Below, piece after piece: positions 18,842 through 27,370 of a stretch of 64,000 bases of DNA. The position numbers and the translations under genes are program-made. The stretch is from Actinomadura barringtoniae. GTDB taxonomy: Bacteria > Actinomycetota > Actinomycetes > Streptosporangiales > Streptosporangiaceae. Below the pieces are notes generated by a model. The model ran no database searches. It saw only the letters and a program-made list of their open reading frames with translations, and had not been told where the DNA came from. Within the stretch, counting starts at the first letter, position 1. Every line of letters starts with the position of its first letter. Location of the stretch: positions 62,001 through 126,000 of the forward strand of contig NZ_JAGEOJ010000018.1 in assembly GCF_017573505.1 (NCBI RefSeq), in the 5' to 3' direction.

Positions 18842-19791
18842 CCCGTCGCGGAGAGATCGCAGAAGCGGCTCTCCGGCAGGCCGTGCAGCTTCACGGCGAT
18901 GTCGACCGGATCCGCCAGCAGCCTGCCCGGGCCGTTCTTGCGCAGCTCGGCCAGGGAGAGCACGCCGCCCAGCAGCGCTTCCGGCGTCCGTACGAGCAGC
19001 AGCGGCCCGACCTGCGCGCCGCCCATCTCGATGGCGCGCAGGCAGCCGAGCAGCGCCTTCATCTCGTCGCATTCCGACGACGCGCCATTGGCTCCATTCG
19101 TGCCATGGCCGGCCCCGTTGGTGCCGTTCGGGCCGGGGAGGCCGTTGGACGTGCGGAGGCGCCGCAGCAGGTCGATGAAGTCGCGTTCGAGGCCGCGCGG
19201 GCTCCGGCCGGACAGGTAGTAGGCCGTACGCCAGGGCGGGCCGCCCGCGGCGGGATCGGCCAGCTCGATGCGCAGCCCATAGCGTTCGGCGAACCGCTCA
19301 TAGGCCTGGACCAGGCCGGACGGCGGCGACTCGACGGCGTTCGTGCCGGCCGCGCCGAGCGCGCCCGCCACGGTGTCGACCGGGTCGGCGCCGAGCGAGG
19401 CGGCGACGGCCTGGTCGAGCCTGCCCACCAGGTGGCCGCGCATCCGCGCGACCTCGGTGGACATGCGGTCGACGGCGTCGCGTTGCTCGGTCAGCCGGGT
19501 GTTGATCTCGGGCAGCATCCGGTCGTTGATCTGCGTGATCAGCGAGCGGATGCGGGCGTCGGTCTCCTGGAGCGACTCGGCGTGCGCGGCCTGCCCGGCG
19601 GCCAGCCGTTCCAGGTGCTCGCTCTGCGCCGACCGGAACTGCTCGAGCTCCTCGCGGGTGCCCTTCAGCGCGGTCAGCTGGGTGCGGATGTCGGCGATCT
19701 CGGGGGCCGACGCGGCCCGTTTACGGTCGAACGCGAGATAGAGCTCGCGTCCGGCGATCGCCAGGCAGAGCAGGATGAGGATCGCGGTCAT
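18838..19791 (-). CDS. Membrane-anchored coiled-coil protein of unknown function
   Basis: A 317-residue protein with one N-terminal helix (TAILILLCLAIAGRELYLAF). A coiled coil of about 100 residues follows (EIADIRTQLTALKG to EVARMRGHLVG), then a globular part. A linker near residue 225 holds repeated Asn-Gly (GPNGTNGAGHGTNGANGA). The architecture recalls RmuC-like or septation-associated proteins, but I see no conserved motif to name it. GGAGGGG precedes the ATG by four bases. Confidence 0.7.
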   Translation of the reverse strand: MTAILILLCLAIAGRELYLAFDRKRAASAPEIADIRTQLTALKGTREELEQFRSAQSEHLERLAAGQAAHAESLQETDARIRSLITQINDRMLPEINTRLTEQRDAVDRMSTEVARMRGHLVGRLDQAVAASLGADPVDTVAGALGAAGTNAVESPPSGLVQAYERFAERYGLRIELADPAAGGPPWRTAYYLSGRSPRGLERDFIDLLRRLRTSNGLPGPNGTNGAGHGTNGANGASSECDEMKALLGCLRAIEMGGAQVGPLLLVRTPEALLGGVLSLAELRKNGPGRLLADPVDIAVKLHGLPESRFCDLSATG

Positions 19792-19812
19792 GGCGCCCCT
19801 CCAAAGGGCTCA

Positions 19813-19825
19813 CTTGCCTGGCAAG
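19813..19825. promoter_or_regulatory. Short perfect palindrome
   Basis: CTTGCC-T-GGCAAG, 22 bp upstream of the coiled-coil gene start. Its TGGCAAG half also begins each of the twin operators at 20684-20718, so the regulator encoded at 19916 may bind here too (inference). Confidence 0.4.
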
Positions 19826-19915
19826 ATAATTCACCATGTCCGAACGCGGATAGCCCGAAATGCCGTTACGGCAAGGTTCGGCCGAAACCGAGCCGCGGTC
19901 GATACCCCGAAACCG

Positions 19916-20230
19916 TTACGATCCGGTCGATTTGCTCGCCGTCTCCGTGATGGCGCGCAGCGCCGCGACATGTGCCGCGAAGGCCTGCCGTCCCTTGGAC
20001 GTGAGCGACAGCCAGGTGCGCGGGCGTTTGCCCACGTACCCCTTGGTGACCTTGACGTAGCCCGCCTTCTCCAGCGTGGTCGTCTGCTTGGACAGCGCCG
20101 AGTCGCTCACCTCGACCGTGTCGCGCACGTACGCGAACTCGGCCTTCTCCGCCGCCGCCAGCGTGGCCACGATCGAGAACCGCACCGGCGAGTGGATGAC
20201 CTCGTCCAGCTCGTGCCGTGGATGGTTCAT
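19916..20230 (-). CDS. Winged-helix transcriptional regulator (MarR/HTH_34-like)
   Basis: A 104-residue single-domain regulator. Its order is IHSPVRFSIVATLAAAEKAEFAYVRDTVEVSDSALSKQTTTLEKAGYVKV (helix-turn-helix), then a wing KGYVGKRPRTWLSLTSKGR. This is the pattern of the small dimeric PF13601 regulators that accompany integral membrane proteins. Its ATG overlaps the stop of the upstream membrane protein (ATGA), so the two are co-translated. It is the natural candidate to bind the two palindromes upstream of that operon. Confidence 0.85.
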   Translation of the reverse strand: MNHPRHELDEVIHSPVRFSIVATLAAAEKAEFAYVRDTVEVSDSALSKQTTTLEKAGYVKVTKGYVGKRPRTWLSLTSKGRQAFAAHVAALRAITETASKSTGS

Positions 20231-20673
20231 CGCGCCGTTCCCCGGTCCGTCTCAGAAGTGCGGCGGTGGGTCAGGTAGGCGCTGAAGAAGCCCGGCAGCG
20301 ACACCACGACCGCGCCCGGCACCCACCACGCGGCCTCGCCCTGGAAGTGCAGGCCCGCGAAGAGCACCGCCATGTAGAGCACGGTCCAGGCGGCCATCAT
20401 CGCGCCGTGCGAGCGTGCCATGCCGCGATGCGTCACCGGCTGGCGCATCGCGTAGATGATCAGGTAGGTGAGCGTGACCACCCAGAACGCCATGCTGACC
20501 ACGATCCCCGCGGGCCACGAGATCAGCCCCAGCAGCAGGACCATGACCAGCGACATCGCGCCGTAGCCGAGCTGGAAGCGGATCAGCCAGCGGGACCGTT
20601 CGTCCACCGCGGCCTTGAGCTCGTCGGCGCGTGCCAGCGCCGCCGCCGGGGTCAGATCGCTCGCGTCGTCCAT
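20227..20673 (-). CDS. Four-helix membrane protein partnered with the HTH regulator
   Basis: A 148-residue protein from ATG 20673 with four predicted membrane helices (YGAMSLVMVLLLGLISWPAG, VVSMAFWVVTLTYLIIYAM, MMAAWTVLYMAVLFAGLHF, WWVPGAVVVSLPGFFSAYL). Function unknown. Pairs of a small membrane protein and a small HTH regulator are common in actinomycetes. The start is eleven bases from the first of two palindromic operators, pointing to tight repression. Confidence 0.78.
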   Translation of the reverse strand: MDDASDLTPAAALARADELKAAVDERSRWLIRFQLGYGAMSLVMVLLLGLISWPAGIVVSMAFWVVTLTYLIIYAMRQPVTHRGMARSHGAMMAAWTVLYMAVLFAGLHFQGEAAWWVPGAVVVSLPGFFSAYLTHRRTSETDRGTAR

Positions 20674-20683
20674 CTCGGCAGTG

Positions 20684-20718
20684 TGGCAAGTACTTTCCAA
20701 TCTGGCAAGTACTTTCCA
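20684..20718. promoter_or_regulatory. Twin palindromic operators
   Basis: The 16-bp sequence TGGCAAGTACTTTCCA occurs twice, at 20684-20699 and 20703-20718, with a 19-bp period. Each is a near-perfect palindrome around AAGTACTT, with a single mismatched pair. They fill half of the 69-bp divergent region between the membrane-protein/HTH operon and the organomercurial-lyase-like gene, so one regulator can control both sides. Confidence 0.75.
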
Positions 20719-20742
20719 CGCACCACCCGGCCGCGATCTAGC

Positions 20743-21414
20743 ATGGGCGATGTGATCGACAACGAGGACCTCCGCCTGGCCGTGTACTGGGCGTTCGCCG
20801 AGACCGGCCTCCCGCCGACCGTCCCTGAGCTGGCCGAACGCTTCGACACCGACGCCCATCAGGTCCGCGTCGGCCTGCTCGACCTGCACTCCCAGCGGCA
20901 CATCGTGCTGGACTCCGACGACCGGATCGTGATGGCGCACCCGTTCGCGTCCATCCCGCTCGGGTTCGCGGTGATGGGGGAGTCGCGGCTGTGGTGGGGC
21001 GGCTGCGCGTGGGACTCGTTCGCGCTGCCCCACCTGGTGCCGGACGAGCCGGAGGTCCTGGTGTCGACCCGCTGCCCGGGCTGTGGAAGCCCGCACGCGT
21101 GGGTCGTCGGCCGCGAGGAGCCGCCGCCGGGTGATCAGGTCGCGCACTTCCTCGTCCCCACCTCCCGGCTGTGGGACGACGTTGTCCACAGCTGTGGAAA
21201 CCAGCGGCTGTTCTGCGGGGAGCACTGCGTGAACGCCTGGCTGGCCCGTACGGGCGACGAACGCGGCTACGTCATGGACCTGCCGACGCTCTGGCGCCTC
21301 GCGCGGCACTGGTACGAGGGCCGCCTCGACCGCGGCTACACGCGCCGCGAGCCCGTCGCCGCCGCCGAGTACTTCCGCGCGGTCGGCCTGAAGGGCCCGT
21401 TCTGGGGCCTGTGA
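20743..21414 (+). CDS. Organomercurial (alkylmercury) lyase-like protein
   Basis: A 223-residue MerB-family protein from ATG 20743. An N-terminal winged-helix-like part (LPPTVPELAERFDTDAHQVRVGLLDL) precedes the lyase core. GCAWDSFALP supplies the Cys and Asp equivalent to Cys96 and Asp99 of R831b MerB, STRCPGCGSPH matches the structural Cys117 region, and RLFCGEHCVNAW the Cys159 region. The catalytic trio therefore appears intact, so C-Hg protonolysis is possible. No merA, merR or transporter is nearby. Extra CxxC-type cysteines may bind another metal. A GTG at 20752 is an alternative start. Confidence 0.8.
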   Translation: MGDVIDNEDLRLAVYWAFAETGLPPTVPELAERFDTDAHQVRVGLLDLHSQRHIVLDSDDRIVMAHPFASIPLGFAVMGESRLWWGGCAWDSFALPHLVPDEPEVLVSTRCPGCGSPHAWVVGREEPPPGDQVAHFLVPTSRLWDDVVHSCGNQRLFCGEHCVNAWLARTGDERGYVMDLPTLWRLARHWYEGRLDRGYTRREPVAAAEYFRAVGLKGPFWGL

Positions 21415-21426
21415 TGCCCCCCCTCA

Positions 21427-21489
21427 CGCCGATCTTGCTCTGAGCGCCCTCTTGACCCCCAGGGAAGGGCGCTCAGAGCAAGATCGGCG
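21427..21489. terminator. 24-bp perfect inverted repeat (bidirectional terminator)
   Basis: Arms 21427-21450 and 21466-21489 are perfectly complementary (left arm begins CGCCGATCTTGCTCTGAG) around a 15-base loop. It lies between the convergent lyase-like and response-regulator genes. There is no T-run, so the stem itself or Rho would have to act. Confidence 0.8.
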
Positions 21490-21491
21490 CG

Positions 21492-22139
21492 TTATCTGCT
21501 GTTGAGGTAGGCGAGGACGGCGAGGACGCGGCGGTTGTCGTCGTCGGAGACGGCCAGGTTGAGCTTGGCGAAGATGTTGGCCGTGTGCTTGGTGACGGCC
21601 CGTTCGGTCACGACGAGGGCCTGGGCGATGGCGGCGTTGGAACGGCCCTGCGCCATCAGCTCCATGACCTCCTTCTCGCGCGGGGTGAGGTGGCCGAGCG
21701 GCTCGTCGCGCGTGCCGCGCGCCACCAGGCGGGAGATCACCTCGGGATCCATCGCCGTTCCGCCCGCCGCGACCCGCCGGACCGCGTCGATGAACTGGTC
21801 GGCGTCGAAGACGCGGTCCTTCAGCAGGTAGCCGATGCCGCCGCTCCCGTCGGCCAGCAGCTCGCGGGCGTACAGCTGCTCCACGTACTGCGACAGCACC
21901 AGGACCGGCAGCCCGGGAACCTGGCGGCGCGCCTCCAGCGCCGCCTGCAGCCCCTCGTCGGTGAACGAGGGCGGCAGACGCACGTCGACCACCGCCACAG
22001 CGGGACGGTGGTCGAGGAGTGCCTTGAGCAGGGAGGGCCCGTTGTCCACGGCGGCCGCGATCTCGAAGTCGTGCGACTCCAGGAGGCTGACCAGCCCCTC
22101 TCTCAGGAGGGCGAGATCCTCGGCGAGGACAACGCGCAT
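21492..22139 (-). CDS. LuxR/NarL-family response regulator
   Basis: A 215-residue protein from ATG 22139. The receiver domain has the acidic pocket in VVLAEDLALLREGL and the phospho-acceptor Asp of VAVVDVRLPP near 53. The C-terminal NarL-type HTH is LTPREKEVMELMAQGRSNAAIAQALVVTERAVTKH. Its start lies 37 bp inside the 3' end of the sensor kinase gene, so the two form a translationally linked two-component system. Targets unknown; the divergent MMPL transporter is a plausible one. Confidence 0.9.
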   Translation of the reverse strand: MRVVLAEDLALLREGLVSLLESHDFEIAAAVDNGPSLLKALLDHRPAVAVVDVRLPPSFTDEGLQAALEARRQVPGLPVLVLSQYVEQLYARELLADGSGGIGYLLKDRVFDADQFIDAVRRVAAGGTAMDPEVISRLVARGTRDEPLGHLTPREKEVMELMAQGRSNAAIAQALVVTERAVTKHTANIFAKLNLAVSDDDNRRVLAVLAYLNSR

Positions 22140-23416
22140 GGCAGCTCCAAGGTGACGATCGTCGGGCCGCCCGGAGGCGAGTTCAGGGCGAGTACGCCGT
22201 CGAATGTACCGATTCGGCGCTCGATCCCGCGCAACCCCGTGCCGCCGTCCAGGGACGCGCCGCCGTGGCCGTCGTCGGTCACCGTGATCCGGAGCATCCC
22301 GTCCTCGTGCCGCATGTCGACCCAGATCCGGCGCGCCCCCGAGTGCTTGGCCGCGTTGGTGAGGATCTCCGAGACCGCGAAGTAGGCGGCCGACTCGACC
22401 GGCGGCTCCGGGCGGCCGTTCACCTCGACGTTCACCTCGACGGGCAGCGGGTGGTCCAGCGCCAGGGCCTTCACCGCGTCGCCGACGCCGCGGTCGGCCA
22501 GCACCGGCGGGTGAATGCCGCGGACCAGGTCGCGCAGCTCGTGCAGGGCCTTGGCCGACGACTGGCGGGCCTCGGAGAGCAGCCGCCTGGCCTTCTCCGG
22601 GTCCTTGTCCAGCAGGTGCTCGATCGCGCCGAGGCTCATGCCCATCGCGACCAACCGGGCCTGGGCGCCGTCGTGCAGGTCGCGCTCGATGCGGCGGAGC
22701 TCGGCCGCGGACGCGTCGACGGCGTCGGAACGGGTCTCGGTGAGGTGCTGGACGCGCAGCGCGAGCCGCGAGGACTCGGTCGGGCCGAGCAGCGAGTTGC
22801 CCCAGCGGCCGTAGACGTTGAGCATCGCCGGGCCGGTCAGGAGCCCGACGACGATGAATCCGGCGCCGAGCACGACCGTGCTGATGACCTTGGCCGGATC
22901 CTCCCAGTAGCCGTCGTGGACGTGGACGAAGCCGTACCAGTCGTTCCCGCCCGCGTTGCCGATCACCTCGCCGAGCCCGGCGGACAGCACCCAGCCGTAG
23001 ATCCCGTACAGGACCAGGTAGAACGGCAGCGAGGCGGTGAAGAACACCACGATCGGGTCCAGCATCAGCCAGAGCAGCTCGCGCCAGGTGGCGGGGTCGG
23101 AGACCAGCTTCACGAAGCGCTGCGTCTGACCGGCGATCCCCGGCTTGTACTCGTCCTCGGGCAGGTACGGGCGGTCGATCTGGATCCCGGTCCACTTGCC
23201 GATCAGCCTGCGGTAGGTGTCCATGAGGTTGCGGGTCACCATCAGCAGTGGCGGCAGCAGGAGGATGCCGATGCCGAGACCCACCAGCGACAGGGCAGTG
23301 AGCACGGCCGTGTAGATCAACATCGCCGGCCAGCTCAGCAGGCCCAGGCAGAAACCCCGCCAGGGCGCCCTGGCATACCGCTGCAGCCGGGTCTCCTTGA
23401 CCAATTCTGCGTCCAC
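22103..23416 (-). CDS. Sensor histidine kinase (HisKA_3, DesK/NarX type)
   Basis: I place the start at GTG 23416, preceded by GGAGG at ideal spacing, giving 437 residues. A PF13796-like sensor region with about five membrane helices (LLSWPAMLIYTAVLTALSLV, IVVFFTASLPFYLVLYGIYG and others) and a short outer loop rich in aromatic residues comes first. The dimerisation/H-box ERDLHDGAQARLVAMG lies near 248 and the ATP-binding part has SEILTNAAKHSGA and GTGLRGIERR. It autophosphorylates on the H-box His and passes the phosphate to the adjacent regulator. Further upstream starts are open but have poorer ribosome binding. Confidence 0.88.
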   Translation of the reverse strand: MDAELVKETRLQRYARAPWRGFCLGLLSWPAMLIYTAVLTALSLVGLGIGILLLPPLLMVTRNLMDTYRRLIGKWTGIQIDRPYLPEDEYKPGIAGQTQRFVKLVSDPATWRELLWLMLDPIVVFFTASLPFYLVLYGIYGWVLSAGLGEVIGNAGGNDWYGFVHVHDGYWEDPAKVISTVVLGAGFIVVGLLTGPAMLNVYGRWGNSLLGPTESSRLALRVQHLTETRSDAVDASAAELRRIERDLHDGAQARLVAMGMSLGAIEHLLDKDPEKARRLLSEARQSSAKALHELRDLVRGIHPPVLADRGVGDAVKALALDHPLPVEVNVEVNGRPEPPVESAAYFAVSEILTNAAKHSGARRIWVDMRHEDGMLRITVTDDGHGGASLDGGTGLRGIERRIGTFDGVLALNSPPGGPTIVTLELPCALSSPRISPS

Positions 23417-23613
23417 TGGGTCCTCCGCACCTTGCCCGGTCAGTACGGCTCCAGTCTCCGGCCGCGCCTCCTTGCGCACAGTGTGCCCCGAACCCGGACC
23501 AAAGGTGTAGTTGAGTACACCCTCGGACGCCGCATAAGGCCATGTCGCCGGGCTTTCAGGCTTCTTAGCGTTTTCAGGTGTCACCCCCCAACGACACCCA
23601 CCCAGGGGCAACC

Positions 23614-25842
23614 ATGAAACGGAATCTCGCGGCCGCGCTCGGCGGCTGGAGTGCGCGTCACCGAAAGACCGCCATTCTCGGCTGGCTGGCGTTCGTCATC
23701 CTGGCCTCGGTCCTGGGCGGGATGGCCGGCCAGGTCACGATGGAGGACTACGAGCAGGGCACCGGGCCGTCCGCCCGGGCGGAGAAGATCCTGCACGACG
23801 CGGGGATCAAGGCTCCGGACGGCGAGATGGTGCTGGTCCACGGCGGGTCGCACGCCGCCGGATCGCCCGAGGTGCGGCGCGCGGTGGCCGCCGTACGGGC
23901 GAACGTCCAGGCCACCGGGATGATCACTAATCTGCGGCCCGACCTGGTGTCCAAGGGGCGGCACGACGTGCTGATCCAGTTCGACATCAAGGGCGACCCG
24001 GACACCGGGACCGAACGCGTTCCGCCCGTACTGGACGCGGTCGCCAAGGCGCAGCGCGACAACCCGGGCGTCACGATCGGGGAGTTCGGCTCGGCGAGCG
24101 CCGACAAGTGGTTCAACGACTCGGTGGGCAAGGACTTCCAGCGAGCGGAGATCACCGCGGTGCCGCTGGCGCTCGGGATCCTGCTGATCGCGTTCGGCGC
24201 GCTGCTGGCCGCCGTGCTGCCGGTGCTGCTGGCCTTCACCGCGTTCCTGGCGGCGGGCGGCCTGCTCGCCTTCACCAGCCACGCGGTGCACGTGGACACC
24301 ACGACCAACTCGGTGATGCTGCTGATGGGGCTGGCCGTCGGCGTCGACTACTGCCTGTTCTACCTGCAGCGTGAACGCGAGGAACGCCGTGCCGGGCGCG
24401 ACAAGGAGACCGCGCTGGCGATCGCGGCGGCGACGTCCGGGCGTTCGGTGCTGGTCTCGGGCCTCACGGTCATGGTGGCGATGGCCGGGATGTTCCTGTC
24501 CGGGCTGCTGCTGTTCAAGGGCTTCGCGCTGGCGACGATCCTCGTGGTCTGCATCGCGATGCTCGGCTCGGTGACCGTTCTGCCCGCGCTGCTGTCGCTG
24601 CTGGGCGACAAGGTCGAGTTCGGCCGCATCCCGCTGCTGGGCCGCCGCGGCAAGCGCGCGAACAACCGCGGCCAGCGTGCGAACAACCGCGACAAGGGCG
24701 GCGTGGTCGCGCTGCTCCTGCGCCCCGTTCTGGCCCGTCCCGGGATCGCGGCGGTGCTGTCGGCAGGGCTGCTGCTCGCGCTGGCCGCACCCGCGCTGGG
24801 CATGAAGACCGAGAAGCTGAGCGTCGACCAGCAGATCCCGGCCGACATCCCGATCTCGCGGACGTTCACCCAGCTCAACAAGGCGTTCCCCGGCAACCCC
24901 GAGCCTGCGACGGTCGTGGTCAAGGCCCGCGACATCCAGGCCCCGGCCGTACGGCAGGCCATCGCCGACCTCAAGCGGCAGGCGGTCGCGACCGGTGAGA
25001 TGAACGACCCGATCACCGTCACCGTGCACAGGGCGCAGAACATCGCAGAGATCGACGTCCCGCTGGCGGGGGCCGGGACGGACGCGACCTCCAAGCACGC
25101 CCTGGACACCCTGCGCACCGAGATCGTGCCGCAGACCGTCGGGAAGGTCGCCGAGGCGCCCGTCACCGGGCAGCTGGCCTTCTCCGTCGACTACAACGAC
25201 CAGTTGAAGGACAGCATCGTCCCGGTGTTCATCTTCGTCATGGGCATCACGTTCCTGCTCATGCTGGTCTTCTTCCGCTCGGTCGTGATCGCCCTCACCG
25301 CGATCGTGCTGAACCTGCTGTCGGTGGGCGCGGCGTACGGCGTGATGGTCGCGGTCTTCCAGCGCGGCTGGGGCGACGAGCTGATCGGAACGCACGCCGC
25401 CGGCGCGCTGGAGTCCTGGATCCCGCTGTTCGTCTTCGTGGTGCTGTTCGGCCTGTCGATGGACTACCACGTGTTCGTCGTGTCCCGGATCCGCGAGGCC
25501 TACGACCGGGGCCTGGACACCACCCGAGCCGTCGGCGCCGGGGTGCGCGGCACCGCGGGCGTCGTGACCGGCGCGGCCGTCATCATGATCGCCACGTTCG
25601 GGGTGTTCGGGACGCTGACGATGCAGGACTTCAAGCAGCTCGGCGTGGGCCTGGCCGTCGCGGTCCTCATCGACGCCACGATCGTCCGCGTCATCCTGCT
25701 CCCGGCGGCGATGGCCCTGCTCGGCAAGGCCAACTGGTACCTGCCGCGCTGGCTCGGCTGGCTGCCCAAGGTCTCCCACGAGGCCGCGATCCCGGCCGCT
25801 CGCCCTGCGGAGGACGAGCTCGTCGGAGCCGGCAGGCACTGA
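23614..25842 (+). CDS. MMPL/RND-family membrane transporter
   Basis: A 742-residue transporter with the usual two repeats of one helix, a large outer domain and five helices. The proton-relay signatures GVDYCLFYLQREREE and GLSMDYHVFVVSRIREA are both present. Homologues export lipids, siderophores or drugs using the proton gradient. AGGGG precedes the ATG. It is divergent from the two-component system, sharing about 200 bp. A short duplicated segment (RANNRGQRANNRDKGG) lies in the central cytoplasmic loop. Confidence 0.9.
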   Translation: MKRNLAAALGGWSARHRKTAILGWLAFVILASVLGGMAGQVTMEDYEQGTGPSARAEKILHDAGIKAPDGEMVLVHGGSHAAGSPEVRRAVAAVRANVQATGMITNLRPDLVSKGRHDVLIQFDIKGDPDTGTERVPPVLDAVAKAQRDNPGVTIGEFGSASADKWFNDSVGKDFQRAEITAVPLALGILLIAFGALLAAVLPVLLAFTAFLAAGGLLAFTSHAVHVDTTTNSVMLLMGLAVGVDYCLFYLQREREERRAGRDKETALAIAAATSGRSVLVSGLTVMVAMAGMFLSGLLLFKGFALATILVVCIAMLGSVTVLPALLSLLGDKVEFGRIPLLGRRGKRANNRGQRANNRDKGGVVALLLRPVLARPGIAAVLSAGLLLALAAPALGMKTEKLSVDQQIPADIPISRTFTQLNKAFPGNPEPATVVVKARDIQAPAVRQAIADLKRQAVATGEMNDPITVTVHRAQNIAEIDVPLAGAGTDATSKHALDTLRTEIVPQTVGKVAEAPVTGQLAFSVDYNDQLKDSIVPVFIFVMGITFLLMLVFFRSVVIALTAIVLNLLSVGAAYGVMVAVFQRGWGDELIGTHAAGALESWIPLFVFVVLFGLSMDYHVFVVSRIREAYDRGLDTTRAVGAGVRGTAGVVTGAAVIMIATFGVFGTLTMQDFKQLGVGLAVAVLIDATIVRVILLPAAMALLGKANWYLPRWLGWLPKVSHEAAIPAARPAEDELVGAGRH

Positions 25843-25865
25843 GTCCGAAGATCCTCAGGGCGATG

Positions 25866-25895
25866 CGGGACCCCGGCCGGGCGGCCGGGGTCCCG
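25866..25895. terminator. Bidirectional hairpin terminator
   Basis: A perfect 13-bp stem, CGGGACCCCGGCC with its complement, and a GGGC loop, between the convergent MMPL gene and the secreted RTX-like gene. Confidence 0.8.
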
Positions 25896-25904
25896 TCATG
25901 CCGT

Positions 25905-26624
25905 TCAGCTTGCCGGTGGGCAGTTCTCGACCAGGTTGGTTCCTGGTCCGCCGTCGCACTTGAACGCGCCATGCGGCAGGACCGGGTCGATGCCGTCGAG
26001 CCAGTCGTTCCCGTTCTCGCCGTAGAGGAACGCGCCAGGGCCGCCGAACAGGACGTCATTGCCGTCTCCGCCGTACAGGAACTCGTTGGAGCCCTTGCGC
26101 GCGTCCAGCACGTCGTTGCCCGGGCCGCCGCCGGCCCCGCTCTCGCCGCCGCGAAGGTCGATGGCGTCGTTGCCTGGACCTCCGCTGATGTTTCCGCCAT
26201 GCGGGTAGTCGCGAATGATGTCGTCGCCCTGCTCACCGAAGGCGTAGTGCGTGAGCCCGGGGTGAGTGAATCCGTAGTTGATGAGCCGGTCGTCCTTGGG
26301 CCCGAGATGGATCTGGGTCCGGCCCGAGGAGAAGGCGGCGCAGGTGACGGTGTGCCGATCAACGTTGGCGCAGCCCGCTCCGGCGACGAGCGGGCTCGCC
26401 GCGTCGGTGACCGTGGTTCCCCGGATGGTGACGTCGTTCACCACGCCCTTGGTGTCCTTGAACCACAGGACGTTGTCGCCGGAATCCTCAACGAGGTAAA
26501 CCCCGGATCCAGTGCCCGCCTGGGCGGGTGCGGCGGCGACCAGGCCCTGGGCGGCGGCCAGCGCGACGGCGGCCAGCAGTGCGACGCGAAGCCGGCCCAG
26601 GCCGTCGAGCGTCAACGGTTTCAT
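25905..26624 (-). CDS. Secreted RTX-like calcium-binding-repeat protein, copy A
   Basis: A 239-residue protein with a Sec signal peptide (VALLAAVALAAAQGLVAAAPAQA-GTG). A beta-rich region carries one Cys pair (GAGCANVDRHTVTCAAF), then five or so GGxGND-type nonapeptides (EQGDDIIRD, GGPGNDAIDL, GGPGNDVLDA, GGDGNDVLFG, GENGNDWLDG) and a terminal Cys pair. The repeats usually form a calcium-binding parallel beta roll. It lacks the type I secretion tail, as expected for a Sec-exported Gram-positive protein. It follows its paralogue after 20 bases with GAGGAG before the ATG. Confidence 0.83.
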   Translation of the reverse strand: MKPLTLDGLGRLRVALLAAVALAAAQGLVAAAPAQAGTGSGVYLVEDSGDNVLWFKDTKGVVNDVTIRGTTVTDAASPLVAGAGCANVDRHTVTCAAFSSGRTQIHLGPKDDRLINYGFTHPGLTHYAFGEQGDDIIRDYPHGGNISGGPGNDAIDLRGGESGAGGGPGNDVLDARKGSNEFLYGGDGNDVLFGGPGAFLYGENGNDWLDGIDPVLPHGAFKCDGGPGTNLVENCPPAS

Positions 26625-26644
26625 CGCTGATCTCCTCGGCAGGC

Positions 26645-27370
26645 CTAGGACGGGCAGTTCTCGATCAGGTTGGTGCCGGCCCCGCCGTCGCAGATGAACG
26701 CGCCATTGGGCATGACCGGGTCGATGCCGTCGAGCCAGTCGTCGCCGTTCTCGCCATAGAGGAAGGCTCCCGAGCTGCCGAAGAGCACGTCGTTGCCGTT
26801 CTCTCCGTGCAGGAACTCGTTGTTGCCCTTGCGCGCGTCCAGCACGTCGTTGCCGGGACCGCCCCAGGCGCCGCCCTGGTTGCCGCGGATGTCGACGTAG
26901 TCGTTGCCGGGGCCGCCGTAGACGCGTCCGGCGGGGGGAAGATCGCGGATGATGTCGTCGCCCTGGTCGCCGTAGATGAAGTGGGTGAGCGACACCCTTG
27001 GGATCCCGTAGTTGATGATCCTGTCGTTCTTCGGGCCCAGGTGGATCTGGGTGAGGCCGCTGAAGTAGCCGGCGCAGGTGACGGTGTGCGAGTCGACGTT
27101 GGCGCAGCCGGCGCCGGCGACGAGCGGGCTCGCCGCGTCGGTGACCGTGTTCTCCCTGATGGTGACGTCGTTCACCACGCCCTTGGTGTCCTGGAAGTTC
27201 AGCGCCGCCGTCGGGCCGCTGTCCGGGCTGAGGAAGACGCGCGAGCCCGCCGCGGCCTCGGCGGGGATCGCGGCGGAGAGCCCTGTGCCGGCGGCCAGGG
27301 CGGTGATGGCCAGTAGCGCGAGGCGACGCCTTCCGCGAAGCCCCCGGTCGTGGAACGCGAACTGGATCAT
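26645..27370 (-). CDS. Secreted RTX-like calcium-binding-repeat protein, copy B
   Basis: From ATG 27370 (AGGAGG upstream) this gives 241 residues: a signal peptide (LALLAITALAAGTGLSAAIPAEA) and then the same layout as copy A. The NDVTIR, TDAASPLVAGAGCANVD and IHLGPK blocks are nearly identical between the two, and the nonapeptides GDQGDDIIRD, GGPGNDYVDI, GGPGNDVLDA, GENGNDVLFG and GENGDDWLDG align. This is a tandem duplication with drift concentrated near the signal peptide. First gene of the pair; role unknown, probably an extracellular structural or adhesive protein. Confidence 0.83.
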   Translation of the reverse strand: MIQFAFHDRGLRGRRRLALLAITALAAGTGLSAAIPAEAAAGSRVFLSPDSGPTAALNFQDTKGVVNDVTIRENTVTDAASPLVAGAGCANVDSHTVTCAGYFSGLTQIHLGPKNDRIINYGIPRVSLTHFIYGDQGDDIIRDLPPAGRVYGGPGNDYVDIRGNQGGAWGGPGNDVLDARKGNNEFLHGENGNDVLFGSSGAFLYGENGDDWLDGIDPVMPNGAFICDGGAGTNLIENCPS

